Positions 29,477 to 37,698 of a stretch of 64,000 nucleotides of DNA are shown piece after piece (position 1 is the stretch's first letter; each line of letters starts with the position of its first letter). The DNA lies in assembly GCF_000430625.1 (NCBI RefSeq), contig NZ_KE387171.1, forward strand, positions 100,240 through 164,239, written 5' to 3'. The notes beneath the pieces are model-generated. The model was given only the letters and a program-made list of their open reading frames with translations. It was not told the origin of the DNA and did no database searches. The position numbers and the translations under genes are program-made. Source of the DNA: Aneurinibacillus terranovensis DSM 18919. Its GTDB lineage: Bacteria > Bacillota > Bacilli > Aneurinibacillales > Aneurinibacillaceae.

Positions 29477-29758
29477 ATGAATATTTCAAGCACATCATTT
29501 ACCCAGCCGAAATTTACAAACTATTCAAATCTCCAAAACAACACAACAGGACAAGCTCAGCCGCAAACAGATGCTGCACAAGCCAATGAAAGCAGCGGAG
29601 TAAAAAAAGGTCATCACGGGCATCATGCGCATCATGCACAGGGGACAGAGTCAAAGCAGCAAGTTCAAAACACCTCAGCTTATTCAGCTACACCAGGCCA
29701 ACAGCCACAAAGCACCTCTCCTGTTGTTCAAAGCAGCACGATTGATTTTACTGCGTAA
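29477..29758 (+). CDS. Small His-rich low-complexity protein
   Basis: This 93-residue protein is rich in Gln, Ser, Thr and Asn, with a cluster of His in the centre (KKGHHGHHAHHAQ). It has no signal peptide or membrane segment and no recognised family. The histidine cluster suggests metal binding, which is inference only. GGGAG lies 9 bases before the ATG at 29477; an upstream frame is also open but lacks a site. TATAAT at about 29437 could be its -10. A 30-base relic of the same gene is present at 21459-21488. Confidence 0.7.
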   Translation: MNISSTSFTQPKFTNYSNLQNNTTGQAQPQTDAAQANESSGVKKGHHGHHAHHAQGTESKQQVQNTSAYSATPGQQPQSTSPVVQSSTIDFTA

Positions 29759-29767
29759 ATTAACAGA

Positions 29768-29815
29768 AAGAGCCTGCGAATCTTCAGACAACTGAAAATT
29801 CACAGGCTTTTTCTA
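29768..29815 (+). terminator. Terminator shared by the His-rich gene and ALDH 1
   Basis: AGCCTGCGAATCTTCAG pairs with CTGAAAATTCACAGGCT (three mismatches) and is followed by TTTTTCT on the plus strand. It lies between convergent genes. Confidence 0.8.
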
Positions 29816-29838
29816 CGTTATGCCTCTTTAAATCGATA

Positions 29839-31281
29839 CTAAATTTGGAAGGATACAAACTTTGTCTCTAAGAATTCTTCCATGGCGTAGCGGCCGCCTT
29901 CACGTCCAATTCCACTCTCTTTAAAGCCTCCGAAAGGCGCCTGTGTCTGGGTAGGTGCCCCGTCATTAATTCCGACAATTCCATATTCCAATGCTTCAGA
30001 CATGCGGAAGCAGCGGGAATTGTCTTTCGTATACACATACGCAGCGAGGCCATAATCCGTATCGTTTGCCAGTTCAATGACTTCGGCCTCCTCCCTAAAT
30101 GCAACGACCGGTACAACGGGACCGAATGTTTCTTCATTATAGATCTTCATTTCTTTTGTAACATCCAGTACAACCGTAGGTTCACAGAAGAAACCTTTTC
30201 CGTATTCCCCGTCTGTTAGGCGGTTTCCACCAAAGACGATCTTTCCGCCCTTTTTCTTCGCATCATCAATGTGGTCTAACACCTTTTGCAGGCCGCGCTC
30301 GTTAACAAGCGGACCGATTTCCGTTGCTTTATCGCGGCCGTCGCCAACCTTTGCGTTCTTTAAGCGCTCAACTAGTTTCTCGGTAAACGCGCTGACAATT
30401 GACTCCTGCACATACAAGCGGTTCGTACAAATGCACTGCTGGCCGGTATTGCGAAACTTGCTTTCAAACAAGCCGGCTACTGCGGCATCCAAATCCGCAT
30501 CCTCAAATACGATGAAAGGTGCGTGCCCGCCCAGTTCAAGGCTCACACGCTTCACAGTTTTGGCTGCGGCTTCCATTAACAATTTGCCTACGCGGGTCGA
30601 ACCGGTAAAACCGACCTTGCGCACTTTCTTGTTTCCTGTAAATTCTTGACCAACCGATTCAGGTTCCCCAATGACGAGATTGACGACGCCTTTCGGGAAG
30701 CCGGCCTGTTCGATTAGTTCGAAGAGACGAATCGCGCTTAAAGGCGTACTTTCAGCCGGCTTGAGTACAACAGTACAGCCGGCTGCGAGAGCCGGAGCAA
30801 TTTTACGTGCTACCATATTTACCGGGAAATTCCACGGAGTAATCGCTGCAACGACGCCAACCGGCTGCTTATTTACCATAATCCGCTTGTTTGGAACAGA
30901 AGAAGGCACGGTTTCCCCGTATACGCGCTTCGCTTCTTCAGCATACCACATAAAATTATCAGCAGTACCGAGTACTTCCCCTTTTGCTTCACGCAGAGGC
31001 TTACCCATTTCTGCGGAGACGATGCCTGCCAGCTGATCGCGATCGTTGCGGACGAGTTCGTACAGGTTATATAAGTATTTCGAGCGTTCACGTGCCGTTA
31101 GTTTGGACCAGCTTTTAAAAGCGACATCTGCCGCGTCAATTGCTTTTTGGGCATCCCGGCTGTCGCCAAAGGTAACGATGCCTACTGTTTCACCGGTAGA
31201 AGGGTTGATGACCTCAAGCTTGTCTCCGCCTTCTGCTTCTACCCATTCCCCGTTAATATACATCTTCTTTAGTTCTGCCAT
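29839..31281 (-). CDS. NAD(P)-dependent aldehyde dehydrogenase, paa-linked copy 1
   Basis: The 480-residue enzyme belongs to the succinate-semialdehyde dehydrogenase-like branch of the ALDH superfamily. The catalytic cysteine is residue 283 (TGQQCICTNR) and the general base lies in ELGGHAPF. It ends a paaABCD operon, so the likely substrate is the open-chain aldehyde made from oxepin-CoA, the step done by the ALDH half of PaaZ in Escherichia coli; no hydratase domain is attached. GGAG 9 bases upstream favours the ATG at 31281 over a GTG three codons earlier. A close paralogue is at 45804-47246. Confidence 0.88.
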   Translation of the reverse strand: MAELKKMYINGEWVEAEGGDKLEVINPSTGETVGIVTFGDSRDAQKAIDAADVAFKSWSKLTARERSKYLYNLYELVRNDRDQLAGIVSAEMGKPLREAKGEVLGTADNFMWYAEEAKRVYGETVPSSVPNKRIMVNKQPVGVVAAITPWNFPVNMVARKIAPALAAGCTVVLKPAESTPLSAIRLFELIEQAGFPKGVVNLVIGEPESVGQEFTGNKKVRKVGFTGSTRVGKLLMEAAAKTVKRVSLELGGHAPFIVFEDADLDAAVAGLFESKFRNTGQQCICTNRLYVQESIVSAFTEKLVERLKNAKVGDGRDKATEIGPLVNERGLQKVLDHIDDAKKKGGKIVFGGNRLTDGEYGKGFFCEPTVVLDVTKEMKIYNEETFGPVVPVVAFREEAEVIELANDTDYGLAAYVYTKDNSRCFRMSEALEYGIVGINDGAPTQTQAPFGGFKESGIGREGGRYAMEEFLETKFVSFQI

Positions 31282-31317
31282 GGAGAACACTCCTCTGCTT
31301 AAATTTTTCTCTCTTTA

Positions 31318-31818
31318 CTAAACCGGCTTAAGCGCCTCAAACGGATTTTTGCAGTGTTTACAATACAGAATGCTTCGGCATGCTGTTGGGCCAAATAAAT
31401 TATCCAGCGTGGTATAAGGAGACCCGCAGTATGGACAATCTACCACCCACGGATCACCCGGCTGATGGTTACGAGGAGGGGGAGCAATGCCGAACGACTT
31501 TAACTTTTCCCGTCCCTCTTCTGAAATCCGATCTGATGTCCAATGTGGGTTAAAAACGAAGTGAACCTGAATTGCCGGGACCTCCTCAAGTGTTTGCAGC
31601 TGCTGGATGATCGCTTTTCTCATCATCTCGATCGCGGGACAGCCGACGAAAGTTGGCAGTACATCAACCCGAATGCTTTCAGCCGTCACCAGTACCCGAT
31701 GGATCATTCCCATTTCCACCATGCTGATTGACGGAATTTCCGGGTCCTTTACCTCGCGCAGTAATTCCCAGACCACTTCTTCTGTAATGGCTTTTTCAGG
31801 TTGAACCAAAATCCTCAC
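31318..31818 (-). CDS. paaD: Phenylacetyl-CoA epoxidase assembly protein PaaD, copy 1
   Basis: The 166-residue protein has an N-terminal MIP18/DUF59 domain (LREVKDPEIPSISMVEMGMI, then FVGCPAIEMM) and a C-terminal zinc-ribbon-like region (CPYCGSP ... TACRSILYCKHCKNPF). PaaD proteins mature the PaaABC(E) oxygenase rather than catalyse. The start is uncertain: GTG at 31818 has GAGAG very close, and TTG nine bases later is better spaced. It follows paaC by 7 bases. Confidence 0.9.
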   Translation of the reverse strand: MRILVQPEKAITEEVVWELLREVKDPEIPSISMVEMGMIHRVLVTAESIRVDVLPTFVGCPAIEMMRKAIIQQLQTLEEVPAIQVHFVFNPHWTSDRISEEGREKLKSFGIAPPPRNHQPGDPWVVDCPYCGSPYTTLDNLFGPTACRSILYCKHCKNPFEALKPV

Positions 31819-31825
31819 CTCTCGA

Positions 31826-32653
31826 TTACCAGTTTGCAGCAGGATTCAGACGGTACACCTCAGATAGAGTCGCAACAGCTTCAACCAGGTCCGCTGTGTG
31901 CTCTCCGGCCCGGCCGTTTACCTCGCTTTTTTGTGGTTTGCCTAACGAAATGACTTTGGTTTCGAAGGCCTGGCGCGCTTTTTCCAACCAGCGCTGCAGC
32001 AGAACCTCTTCGTCCTCAATCAGTCCGAGCTCAACGATTTCTTTCGCTTTTGGTCCAAGATCGAATAAGCCGGCCGCATCCTGCCATACTTTTTCCATCG
32101 CTTTCGTCATCCTCATGCTGGCTTCTTCCGTACTATTCACCAATTGATTGAACCAAACTTGCCAGTGATAGAGATGATAGCGAAGTTCGGCAAGCATCTT
32201 TTTCGAAGCAAAGGCCAACGGTTGGTAGGATGAGCGCGCAAGGGATTCCAATCGCACAAGCTTAAATAATTCGTAAGCATAAAACCTCGCGATCGCATAT
32301 GCCCAATCATAGTGCGGGTCTTCCTTATAATTTCCACTGCCGTTCGGGCGTTCGACAAAAACCGCGTTCTTAAATTCTTCCGGTTTTCTCAGCTGAGCCA
32401 AGTCGTCTGCTCGGCCCGCTCCCAGCTCCTCCAACATTTCATAAAACATAACCGCATGGCCCATCGTATCCTGGGAAATGGACGAGAAAGCTACATCCTC
32501 TTCAATATGCGGGGCTAAACCTAACCATTCTGAACCACGATAAGCCAGGATAAAATCATCGTCCGCCATCTGGAAAAGCAATTCAGTCAATGCAGCAAGA
32601 TATTCCTGCTTTTCGCCCGCTTCTTTCGCTGTCGCAACTGTTAAATCTTGCAC
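31826..32653 (-). CDS. paaC: Phenylacetyl-CoA epoxidase structural subunit PaaC, copy 1
   Basis: The protein is 275 residues when started at GTG 32653, which has GGAGG seven bases upstream. A much longer frame runs back through paaB and is rejected. It is a ferritin-like helical protein (LLFQMADDDFILAYRGSEWLGLAPHIEEDVAFSSISQDTMGHA, divided across residues 18-60; LRYHLYHWQVWF near 150) that scaffolds the catalytic PaaA subunit. It sits in the order paaA-B-C-D-ALDH with gaps under 20 bases. Confidence 0.92.
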   Translation of the reverse strand: MQDLTVATAKEAGEKQEYLAALTELLFQMADDDFILAYRGSEWLGLAPHIEEDVAFSSISQDTMGHAVMFYEMLEELGAGRADDLAQLRKPEEFKNAVFVERPNGSGNYKEDPHYDWAYAIARFYAYELFKLVRLESLARSSYQPLAFASKKMLAELRYHLYHWQVWFNQLVNSTEEASMRMTKAMEKVWQDAAGLFDLGPKAKEIVELGLIEDEEVLLQRWLEKARQAFETKVISLGKPQKSEVNGRAGEHTADLVEAVATLSEVYRLNPAANW

Positions 32654-32669
32654 TGTATTTCCCTCCGTT

Positions 32670-33002
32670 CTACTTCGCCGATAAATTTTTCTCGTACTGC
32701 TCTTTATGATGGCGCCACTTGGATGGAACGTCGCCGTACCCTTTCGTCTCTCTGTACGATTTATTATCCAAACGTTCCAGGTAAGGCCGTTCTTCAGGCG
32801 GAAGGACGTATATGTCATCCCGCTTTACCACCCAGATGTTGACACAGGCTTCCCGGCGCAGAAAGTTTTCTCTGGCCATCGTCATCGCAATCTCATGATT
32901 TGGCGCTAATAAGCTGAATTGATGAGTAAAGCTCGATGTAGGCGTCTTCTGGCTGAATACTTCAAATACAGCAAACGTTTGATTATCATTTTGCTGGTCC
33001 AT
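32670..33002 (-). CDS. paaB: Phenylacetyl-CoA epoxidase subunit PaaB, copy 1
   Basis: The 110-residue protein matches the PaaB family (FAVFEVFSQKTPTSSFTHQFSLLAP split over residues 9-33, then MARENFLRRE). PaaB bridges PaaAC heterodimers and is needed for activity. The ATG at 33002 has AAGGGG at good distance; a GTG three codons earlier lies within that site. Confidence 0.93.
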   Translation of the reverse strand: MDQQNDNQTFAVFEVFSQKTPTSSFTHQFSLLAPNHEIAMTMARENFLRREACVNIWVVKRDDIYVLPPEERPYLERLDNKSYRETKGYGDVPSKWRHHKEQYEKNLSAK

Positions 33003-33014
33003 GTTTATCACCCC

Positions 33015-33986
33015 TTATACAATCTCACGCGTTTTTCCCAGCAGCGCTTCCCGGACCCACTTCGCCTCTTCATAGGATACTTTTCTCAGCTGCAATCTTT
33101 CTTTCGAACACGGGCCGTTTCCTTTTACGATTTGCTTGAAGGATTCCCAATCGGGCTGCTGGTAGTACCATTTGCCTTCCTGCTCGTTGTAGTGGATCGT
33201 CTCGTCCGGAAGGGTCAAACCTAAATGGAAGATGCGCGGTACGTATTTATTGAAAAATTCCTGGCGCAGTTCTTCATTCGTTTGCGAACGGATTTGATAG
33301 CGTATATTCAGCCGCTGGTTGCTCGAAATGTTTTCGTCTTCAGGCGGACCGAAGAACATCAGCAGAGCCGGCCACCAGCGGTTAACCGCATCCTGCAGCA
33401 TTTGACGCTGCTCGGCTGTTCCTTCCGCAAGGGCCAAAACGATGCTTTCTCCATGCTGGGCATGAAATTTCTCCTCCGCACAAATACGGTGAAGAGCACG
33501 GGAATAAGGAGCATAAGATGTGTCAAGCGACATCGTCTGCGTAATGATCGCGGCACCATCTACCAGCCAGCCAATCACTCCCGCGTCCGCCCATGTAGGC
33601 GCTTCCATATGAAATACGTTGTGAAACTTTAATTTCCCAGTAAACAGGTCGTTTAAAATATCCTCACGCGTCTTCCCAAGGGGTGCGAGCAAATCCTCGG
33701 CTACACGCAGAAGAAGCTGGCCATGCCCCATCTCGTCCTGCACTTTTGCCATGATTGCCAGCTTTCTGCGAAGAGAAGGCGCTTTTGGTACCCATTCCTT
33801 TTCTGGAAGCGCTCCCATAATTTCGCTAATTCCATGCATAGAAATAAGCTTAATTAATTGGCTTCGATAGTCATCCGGCATCCAGTCGTCCGCTTCAATT
33901 TTCTCACCACGGTCAATTCGCGCCAAGAACTCCTGCAGCTTTTCATTCTCCATATCGTTAATAGTAACAACTTGTTGACCTACCAC
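33015..33986 (-). CDS. paaA: Phenylacetyl-CoA 1,2-epoxidase catalytic subunit PaaA, copy 1
   Basis: The 323-residue diiron subunit inserts oxygen into the ring of phenylacetyl-CoA. Diiron ligand motifs are visible: VQDEMGHGQ near residue 84 and AEEKFHAQHG near residue 170. The protein starts with GTG behind an ideal AAGGAGG. It heads the operon and its promoter carries the proposed PaaX palindrome. A clearly diverged second copy lies at 48996-49979; both keep the diiron motifs. Confidence 0.95.
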   Translation of the reverse strand: MVGQQVVTINDMENEKLQEFLARIDRGEKIEADDWMPDDYRSQLIKLISMHGISEIMGALPEKEWVPKAPSLRRKLAIMAKVQDEMGHGQLLLRVAEDLLAPLGKTREDILNDLFTGKLKFHNVFHMEAPTWADAGVIGWLVDGAAIITQTMSLDTSYAPYSRALHRICAEEKFHAQHGESIVLALAEGTAEQRQMLQDAVNRWWPALLMFFGPPEDENISSNQRLNIRYQIRSQTNEELRQEFFNKYVPRIFHLGLTLPDETIHYNEQEGKWYYQQPDWESFKQIVKGNGPCSKERLQLRKVSYEEAKWVREALLGKTREIV

Positions 33987-34053
33987 TTCAGGTCCTCCTT
34001 TCAGAATCGTTACTCATGTTTCCACTATAAAAATTTTATAAAACGTTTTTATA

Positions 34054-34089
34054 ACGTTATAATAACATATCGTCATATAAATGTGTCAA
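34054..34089 (-). promoter_or_regulatory. Promoter and PaaX-box candidate of paa oxygenase operon 1
   Basis: On the minus strand TTGACA (34084-34089) is followed by TATTAT at 19 bases. The imperfect palindrome ACGTTAT-A-ATAACAT (34054-34068) covers the -10. The surrounding text ATAACGTTATAATAACATAT is nearly repeated before paaA copy 2. Confidence 0.65.
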
Positions 34090-34236
34090 TAGGGTGATTC
34101 AGGATTATCGGCCAAATTGAATTTTATTAGAGCTATTTATACTAATGAACAGCATAAGGATGGAATAAATGGGGGCGTAAGCATTACTGGAACAGGCCTT
34201 TCATTTTTGTGTGAGAAATTTGGGAGAACGTCTTGC

Positions 34237-34322
34237 TATAATAGAACGCGAATGTTAAACGGGAACATTAGTAGTATACAAAAAGTCGATTTTCACCACA
34301 TTAAGGTGTTATCGACTTTTTG
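34237..34322 (+). ncRNA. Candidate short transcript between paaA1 and paaX
   Basis: An extended -10 (TGCTATAAT, ending 34242) points rightward. It is followed by a palindrome AATGTT-AAACGGG-AACATT (34251-34269) and then the hairpin at 34279-34322, with no coding frame of note. The predicted RNA would be about 75 bases. No good -35 is present. It could also be a relic promoter. Confidence 0.3.
34279..34322 (-). terminator. Bidirectional terminator after paaX
   Basis: AAAAGTCGAT and ATCGACTTTT pair, enclosing CACC/GGTG inner arms, with T runs on both strands. On the minus strand it follows the paaX stop by about 50 bases. Confidence 0.75.
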
Positions 34323-34372
34323 TGTATCCATCCTCATTTACTTCCTATTGCATCATTACGCAAGTTTGCCGA

Positions 34373-35200
34373 TTATGCATTTGCTTCAACCGGAGGCGGC
34401 TCATATGCTTCTTCAAAGAAACGAACGGCGCCTGGATGAAGAAGATTATAATAATTCCGGAAAAGAACATCGGCTTCTTTTCCAAGCCATACATCAGGGA
34501 GCAGTTCCTCTGGCAGATCCGGGTCGATGAACAGGAACTTGCGATAATGGTGAACCAGCTTTGTCTTTTCAACAAAGCATTCACTGTCCTGCACATTCTG
34601 TTCATTTGCCAGAAAGGATTCATGCTGCGGCCGGTACAGATCAATAAATTCCTGATACGCCCGATTGATGGTGTAAAGGTCCCAGCATTTTTCTACGAGA
34701 CGTTTCGAATCGCTCCAGCCCAAGTGCTCGGCTGTAAAAATCTCTACATGATTTTGCAGTTGATAGGTCTCCGTTAGTTCTTTTACTCGATCTGCCAGGT
34801 CATTGGGGCTGATCCAGGTGCTCGTCGTGAGCATGCCGAATCCTAAGAAGCTAAGCTCTTTACGGAGCTGGTCACGAAGATTGCGGTTCTCCTCGGGAAT
34901 GTTGTAGCTGGCCATGCACCATTTGCCGTTCCAGTCGGATGCCTCTACCTTATAAATTCTCTCGGCCGCCTCATCCAGGCGTTTTTTGCCCCGTTCGGAC
35001 ATTGAATAATAGCTTCTGTTTCCGACTTTGCGCGACTCCAGCCACCCTTGTTTGAGCATGCGTGAGATCGCGGCACGGACCGCCTGTTCTGACAGCCCAA
35101 ATTGACCCATTAGCTTGGTCAGGCTTCCTACCCAGATTTCATTTCCATAATGTCGGACGTATTCGCCGTAAATCGTAAACAGCATGGATTGGGGTTTCAA
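34373..35200 (-). CDS. paaX: PaaX-family transcriptional repressor
   Basis: The 275-residue protein has the PaaX layout: an N-terminal winged helix (residues about 8-75, LTKLMGQFGLSEQAVRAAISRML and LESRKVGNRSYYSMSERG) and a long C-terminal effector domain (WNGKWCMASYNIPEENRNLR). PaaX proteins repress phenylacetate genes and are released by phenylacetyl-CoA. The start is TTG at 35200, with AGGAGG seven bases upstream. It is monocistronic between the first oxygenase operon and the central paa operon. Confidence 0.92.
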   Translation of the reverse strand: MKPQSMLFTIYGEYVRHYGNEIWVGSLTKLMGQFGLSEQAVRAAISRMLKQGWLESRKVGNRSYYSMSERGKKRLDEAAERIYKVEASDWNGKWCMASYNIPEENRNLRDQLRKELSFLGFGMLTTSTWISPNDLADRVKELTETYQLQNHVEIFTAEHLGWSDSKRLVEKCWDLYTINRAYQEFIDLYRPQHESFLANEQNVQDSECFVEKTKLVHHYRKFLFIDPDLPEELLPDVWLGKEADVLFRNYYNLLHPGAVRFFEEAYEPPPVEANA

Positions 35201-35299
35201 TAGTGTACCTCCTACTCTCCATCTTGATTTCTCTACTTTCCATCCATTTGTGAATTTTTTCGCACAAACATGACGGGTTCTTCATATTCCGAATTAAAA

Positions 35300-35314
35300 A
35301 CGTTATTATATTAT
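35300..35314 (-). promoter_or_regulatory. Weak PaaX-box candidate before paaX
   Basis: ACGTTAT-T-ATATTAT keeps the left arm exactly and four of seven bases of the right arm. A TATAAT on the minus strand overlaps it, so it may serve autoregulation. Confidence 0.4.
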
Positions 35315-35399
35315 AGAGAAAAAGAGAATAGCGGTCAATTTTTTTGTTTACATGTTTTAGATTGTTAGATAATTTTAACGAAATGAAAGGTGATTAACG

Positions 35400-35702
35400 A
35401 TGACAGTCGTCTCTGAACGCGTTCCACAGGTCCTTGAATCCTATTTTGTACCAAAAATAAACGTCGCTTATCCCGAGTTCATTCAGGATCGAGAATGGGA
35501 TCCTGCCGGGGGCAGCGAATCGATTAGCTGGCAGTTTGAAAATCAAGCAAAAGTTACACTGCGGTTTTATTCCGAAGATACAGCCAAAATTCAATCGATG
35601 CCTGCAAGCCTCGTCCTTCCGGAAGAAGGCGAAGACGGATGGTTTTATACCGCGCAAGAAATTCACCTGTTCTTAACCAAAATTAAACGTTCTTTCTGCT
35701 GA
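35400..35702 (+). CDS. Hypothetical 100-residue protein, 3' end at a repeat
   Basis: I do not recognise this protein. It is soluble and acidic, with segments YPEFIQDREWDPAGGSESISW and FENQAKVTLRFYSEDTAKIQ that look like a real fold, and AAAGGTG is placed before the ATG. It is divergent from paaX. The stop codon TGA uses the first two bases of the inverted end of the repeat at 35703, so the native C-terminus may have been lost to that insertion. Confidence 0.6.
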   Translation: MTVVSERVPQVLESYFVPKINVAYPEFIQDREWDPAGGSESISWQFENQAKVTLRFYSEDTAKIQSMPASLVLPEEGEDGWFYTAQEIHLFLTKIKRSFC

Positions 35703-35959
35703 GAAAAACTCGCGGGCGTTGCCGCTCGTCCTTTTTCTGCAGGGAAGCAAAACGGCCGCTTAGTGACCGGAAGGTCGGACCGACAAAACATCCGGGTACC
35801 TCAATGATGGAGACAATTGTCGGTCTGATCGACCTTCCGGCCACACGCTCCACATCGAAAAAGCAACGTCCGGCACACTCCCGCGAGTTTTTCTCAGCTG
35901 ACCCATGGAGGAAAGTATATGTTGCTTTAACACTGTAAAGCAACATATACTTTCTTTAA
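35703..35959. repeat. Two-hairpin repeat element, complete copy B
   Basis: The ends GAGAAAAACTCGCGGG (35701-35716) and CCCGCGAGTTTTTCTC (35880-35895) are perfect 16-bp inverted repeats. The second hairpin (arms 35911-35929 and 35936-35954) is identical to that of copy A. It separates the 100-residue gene from the end of the central paa operon. Confidence 0.87.
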
Positions 35960-35964
35960 CGTTA

Positions 35965-36030
35965 AAGAAAACTTGGCTAACGCCAAGCCGAAGGCGCAGG
36001 CAATAGCCTTAGTTGCACTTATGTGTATAG
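35965..36030. repeat. TTGGCTAGC repeat family, copy 2
   Basis: GAAAACTTGGCTAACGCC, AAGCCGAAGGCGCAGG and ATAGCCTTAGTTGCACTTAT match copy 1 at 16996-17095. As there, a terminator-like hairpin follows directly. Confidence 0.65.
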
Positions 36031-36061
36031 GAAAGCCACGACGGCGAATGTCGTGGCTTTC
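36031..36061 (-). terminator. Hairpin at the end of the central paa operon
   Basis: GAAAGCCACGAC and GTCGTGGCTTTC form a perfect 12-bp stem with a 7-base loop. It reaches into the stop codon of the last gene. The minus-strand tail is not T-rich, so strength is uncertain. Confidence 0.6.
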
Positions 36062-36473
36062 AGGATCCGATTCGGATTTGCTCCTGGATTCGCTCAATCC
36101 GTTTGGCCATATCCGTTTTTTTAAAGAACGCCTGGATAAAGGAACCTTGCCCCACTATGTTTAGATTGGTATGCGCGGTCACTTCGCAGACGACCCTTTT
36201 CTCATTGACTTCCGTACATACGGCTTTAAAACGGACGACCTGCCCAACGACAGCCGGTCCGATATGCTTGATATCGATAGAAAAGCCCGCCCCTTCCTCA
36301 TCGTCCTCAAGATACGGCAGGATAACATAGCGGCCGGCTTTCTCCATGTAATAAATCATCGAAACCGTTGAAAGAACGGGATGGACAACTTCCCCATCGA
36401 ATGCCGGCATCATCGATTCTTCAACGATGATTGAAAAATCCGCTGTTATCCCTGGTACGAGCCCTTCTTTCAT
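36060..36473 (-). CDS. FlK-like hot-dog thioesterase
   Basis: The 137-residue protein resembles fluoroacetyl-CoA thioesterase-type hot-dog proteins (IVEESMMPAFDGEVVHPVLSTVSMIYYMEKAG split over residues 17-48; GFSIDIKHIGPAVVGQVV). It is the last gene of the 12-gene central operon, 4 bases after the thiolase. It may release free CoA from dead-end acyl-CoA intermediates. Since no PaaZ hydratase is present and that domain also has a hot-dog fold, a role in ring opening can be imagined, but no motif supports it. Confidence 0.75.
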   Translation of the reverse strand: MKEGLVPGITADFSIIVEESMMPAFDGEVVHPVLSTVSMIYYMEKAGRYVILPYLEDDEEGAGFSIDIKHIGPAVVGQVVRFKAVCTEVNEKRVVCEVTAHTNLNIVGQGSFIQAFFKKTDMAKRIERIQEQIRIGS

Positions 36474-36477
36474 CCTA

Positions 36478-37677
36478 TCACACTCTTTCTATAATCGTTG
36501 CAATCCCCTGTCCTACACCGATACACATCGTCGCCAAACCATAGCGAACCTCTCTGCGCTCCATCTCATATAATAATGTGGTCAAAATCCGGGCTCCGCT
36601 GCAGCCGAGTGGATGGCCGAGCGCAATAGCACCACCGTTCACATTAACCTTATTCGCATCCATGTTTAACTGTTGAATGCAGGCAAGCGATTGAGCGGCA
36701 AACGCTTCGTTAAGTTCAATTAAGTCGATGTCTTCGATGGATAATCCTGCTTGTTTTAACGCCTTCCGGGTAGCCGGAACAGGGCCCATTCCCATTATCG
36801 ACGGATCTACGCCAGCCACCGCCGATGCGATGATTTTTGCTTTCGGCTTTAAGCCTAATTCGTTAGCTGTCTCCATTTCAGTCAAGAGAAGCGCCGCTGC
36901 GCCGTCGTTAATACCGGATGAATTGCCGGCCGTAACGGTACCTCCTTCTTTAAAGGCGGGCTTCAGACGGGATAGCTGTTCCAATGTCGTGTTCGGGCGG
37001 GGGTGTTCATCCATATCGACAACCGTCACATCTCCTTTGCGCCCTTTTATTTCTACCGGGACGATTTCCACAGAGAATTTTCCTTCCGCGTTTGCCCTTG
37101 CATACTTCTGCTGGCTGTTGTAGGCAAACTCGTCCTGCGCTGCCCGCGAGATTCCATACTGCTCAGCCACGTTTTCCGCCGTTTCTCCTAAAGAGATCGG
37201 TGGATACATTGCTGCCAAACCAGGATTTACAAGTCTCCAGCCAAGCGTTGTATCAAAAAGCTGCTGGTTTCCTCTTTGATAAGTGGTCGTAGGTTTCATC
37301 ATAACAAGCGGAGCACGAGTCATGCTCTCTGTACCGCCTGCAAGATAAATTTCGCCCCTGCCTGCAAGGATCGCATTGGCAGACTGATTCACCGCTTCAA
37401 GTCCCGAACCGCACAGCCGATTCACCGTCACACCTGGAATTTGCACAGGCAAGCCGGCCAATAATAGCGACATGCGGGCCACGTTACGATTATCTTCTCC
37501 AGCTTGATTCGCACAGCCAAAGATAACGTCCTCAATCCGCTCCGGATCCAACGAATTTCGTTCCAGCAATTTACGTATAACAAGGGCCCCCAGATCATCC
37601 GGGCGCACATCCTTCAGTGCCCCGCCATGACGGCCAATCGGCGTTCTTACCGCATCAATAATTACCGGTGTTTTCAT
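36478..37677 (-). CDS. Acetyl-CoA acyltransferase (thiolase), likely beta-ketoadipyl-CoA thiolase
   Basis: The 399-residue thiolase has the nucleophile in [13 protein letters not shown] (near residue 90), and the His and second Cys in [16 protein letters not shown] and [10 protein letters not shown]. In the paa pathway PaaJ works twice, on 3-oxo-5,6-dehydrosuberyl-CoA and on 3-oxoadipyl-CoA; two thiolases here may share the steps. Of the two, this one is closer in feel to PcaF/PaaJ ([20 protein letters not shown]). Confidence 0.9.
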   Translation of the reverse strand: MKTPVIIDAVRTPIGRHGGALKDVRPDDLGALVIRKLLERNSLDPERIEDVIFGCANQAGEDNRNVARMSLLLAGLPVQIPGVTVNRLCGSGLEAVNQSANAILAGRGEIYLAGGTESMTRAPLVMMKPTTTYQRGNQQLFDTTLGWRLVNPGLAAMYPPISLGETAENVAEQYGISRAAQDEFAYNSQQKYARANAEGKFSVEIVPVEIKGRKGDVTVVDMDEHPRPNTTLEQLSRLKPAFKEGGTVTAGNSSGINDGAAALLLTEMETANELGLKPKAKIIASAVAGVDPSIMGMGPVPATRKALKQAGLSIEDIDLIELNEAFAAQSLACIQQLNMDANKVNVNGGAIALGHPLGCSGARILTTLLYEMERREVRYGLATMCIGVGQGIATIIERV

Positions 37678-37698
37678 CGTATGTTTTCCTTTCTCCTA

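Noticed and set aside
32654-32818. 55-residue N-terminal extension of PaaC copy 1
   Set aside because: It overlaps paaB, has no ribosome site and no family similarity; the GTG at 32653 has an ideal GGAGG.
34117-34777. Plus-strand open frames of 137 and 151 codons over the paaX 3' region
   Set aside because: They run antisense through paaX and its terminator and encode nothing recognisable.
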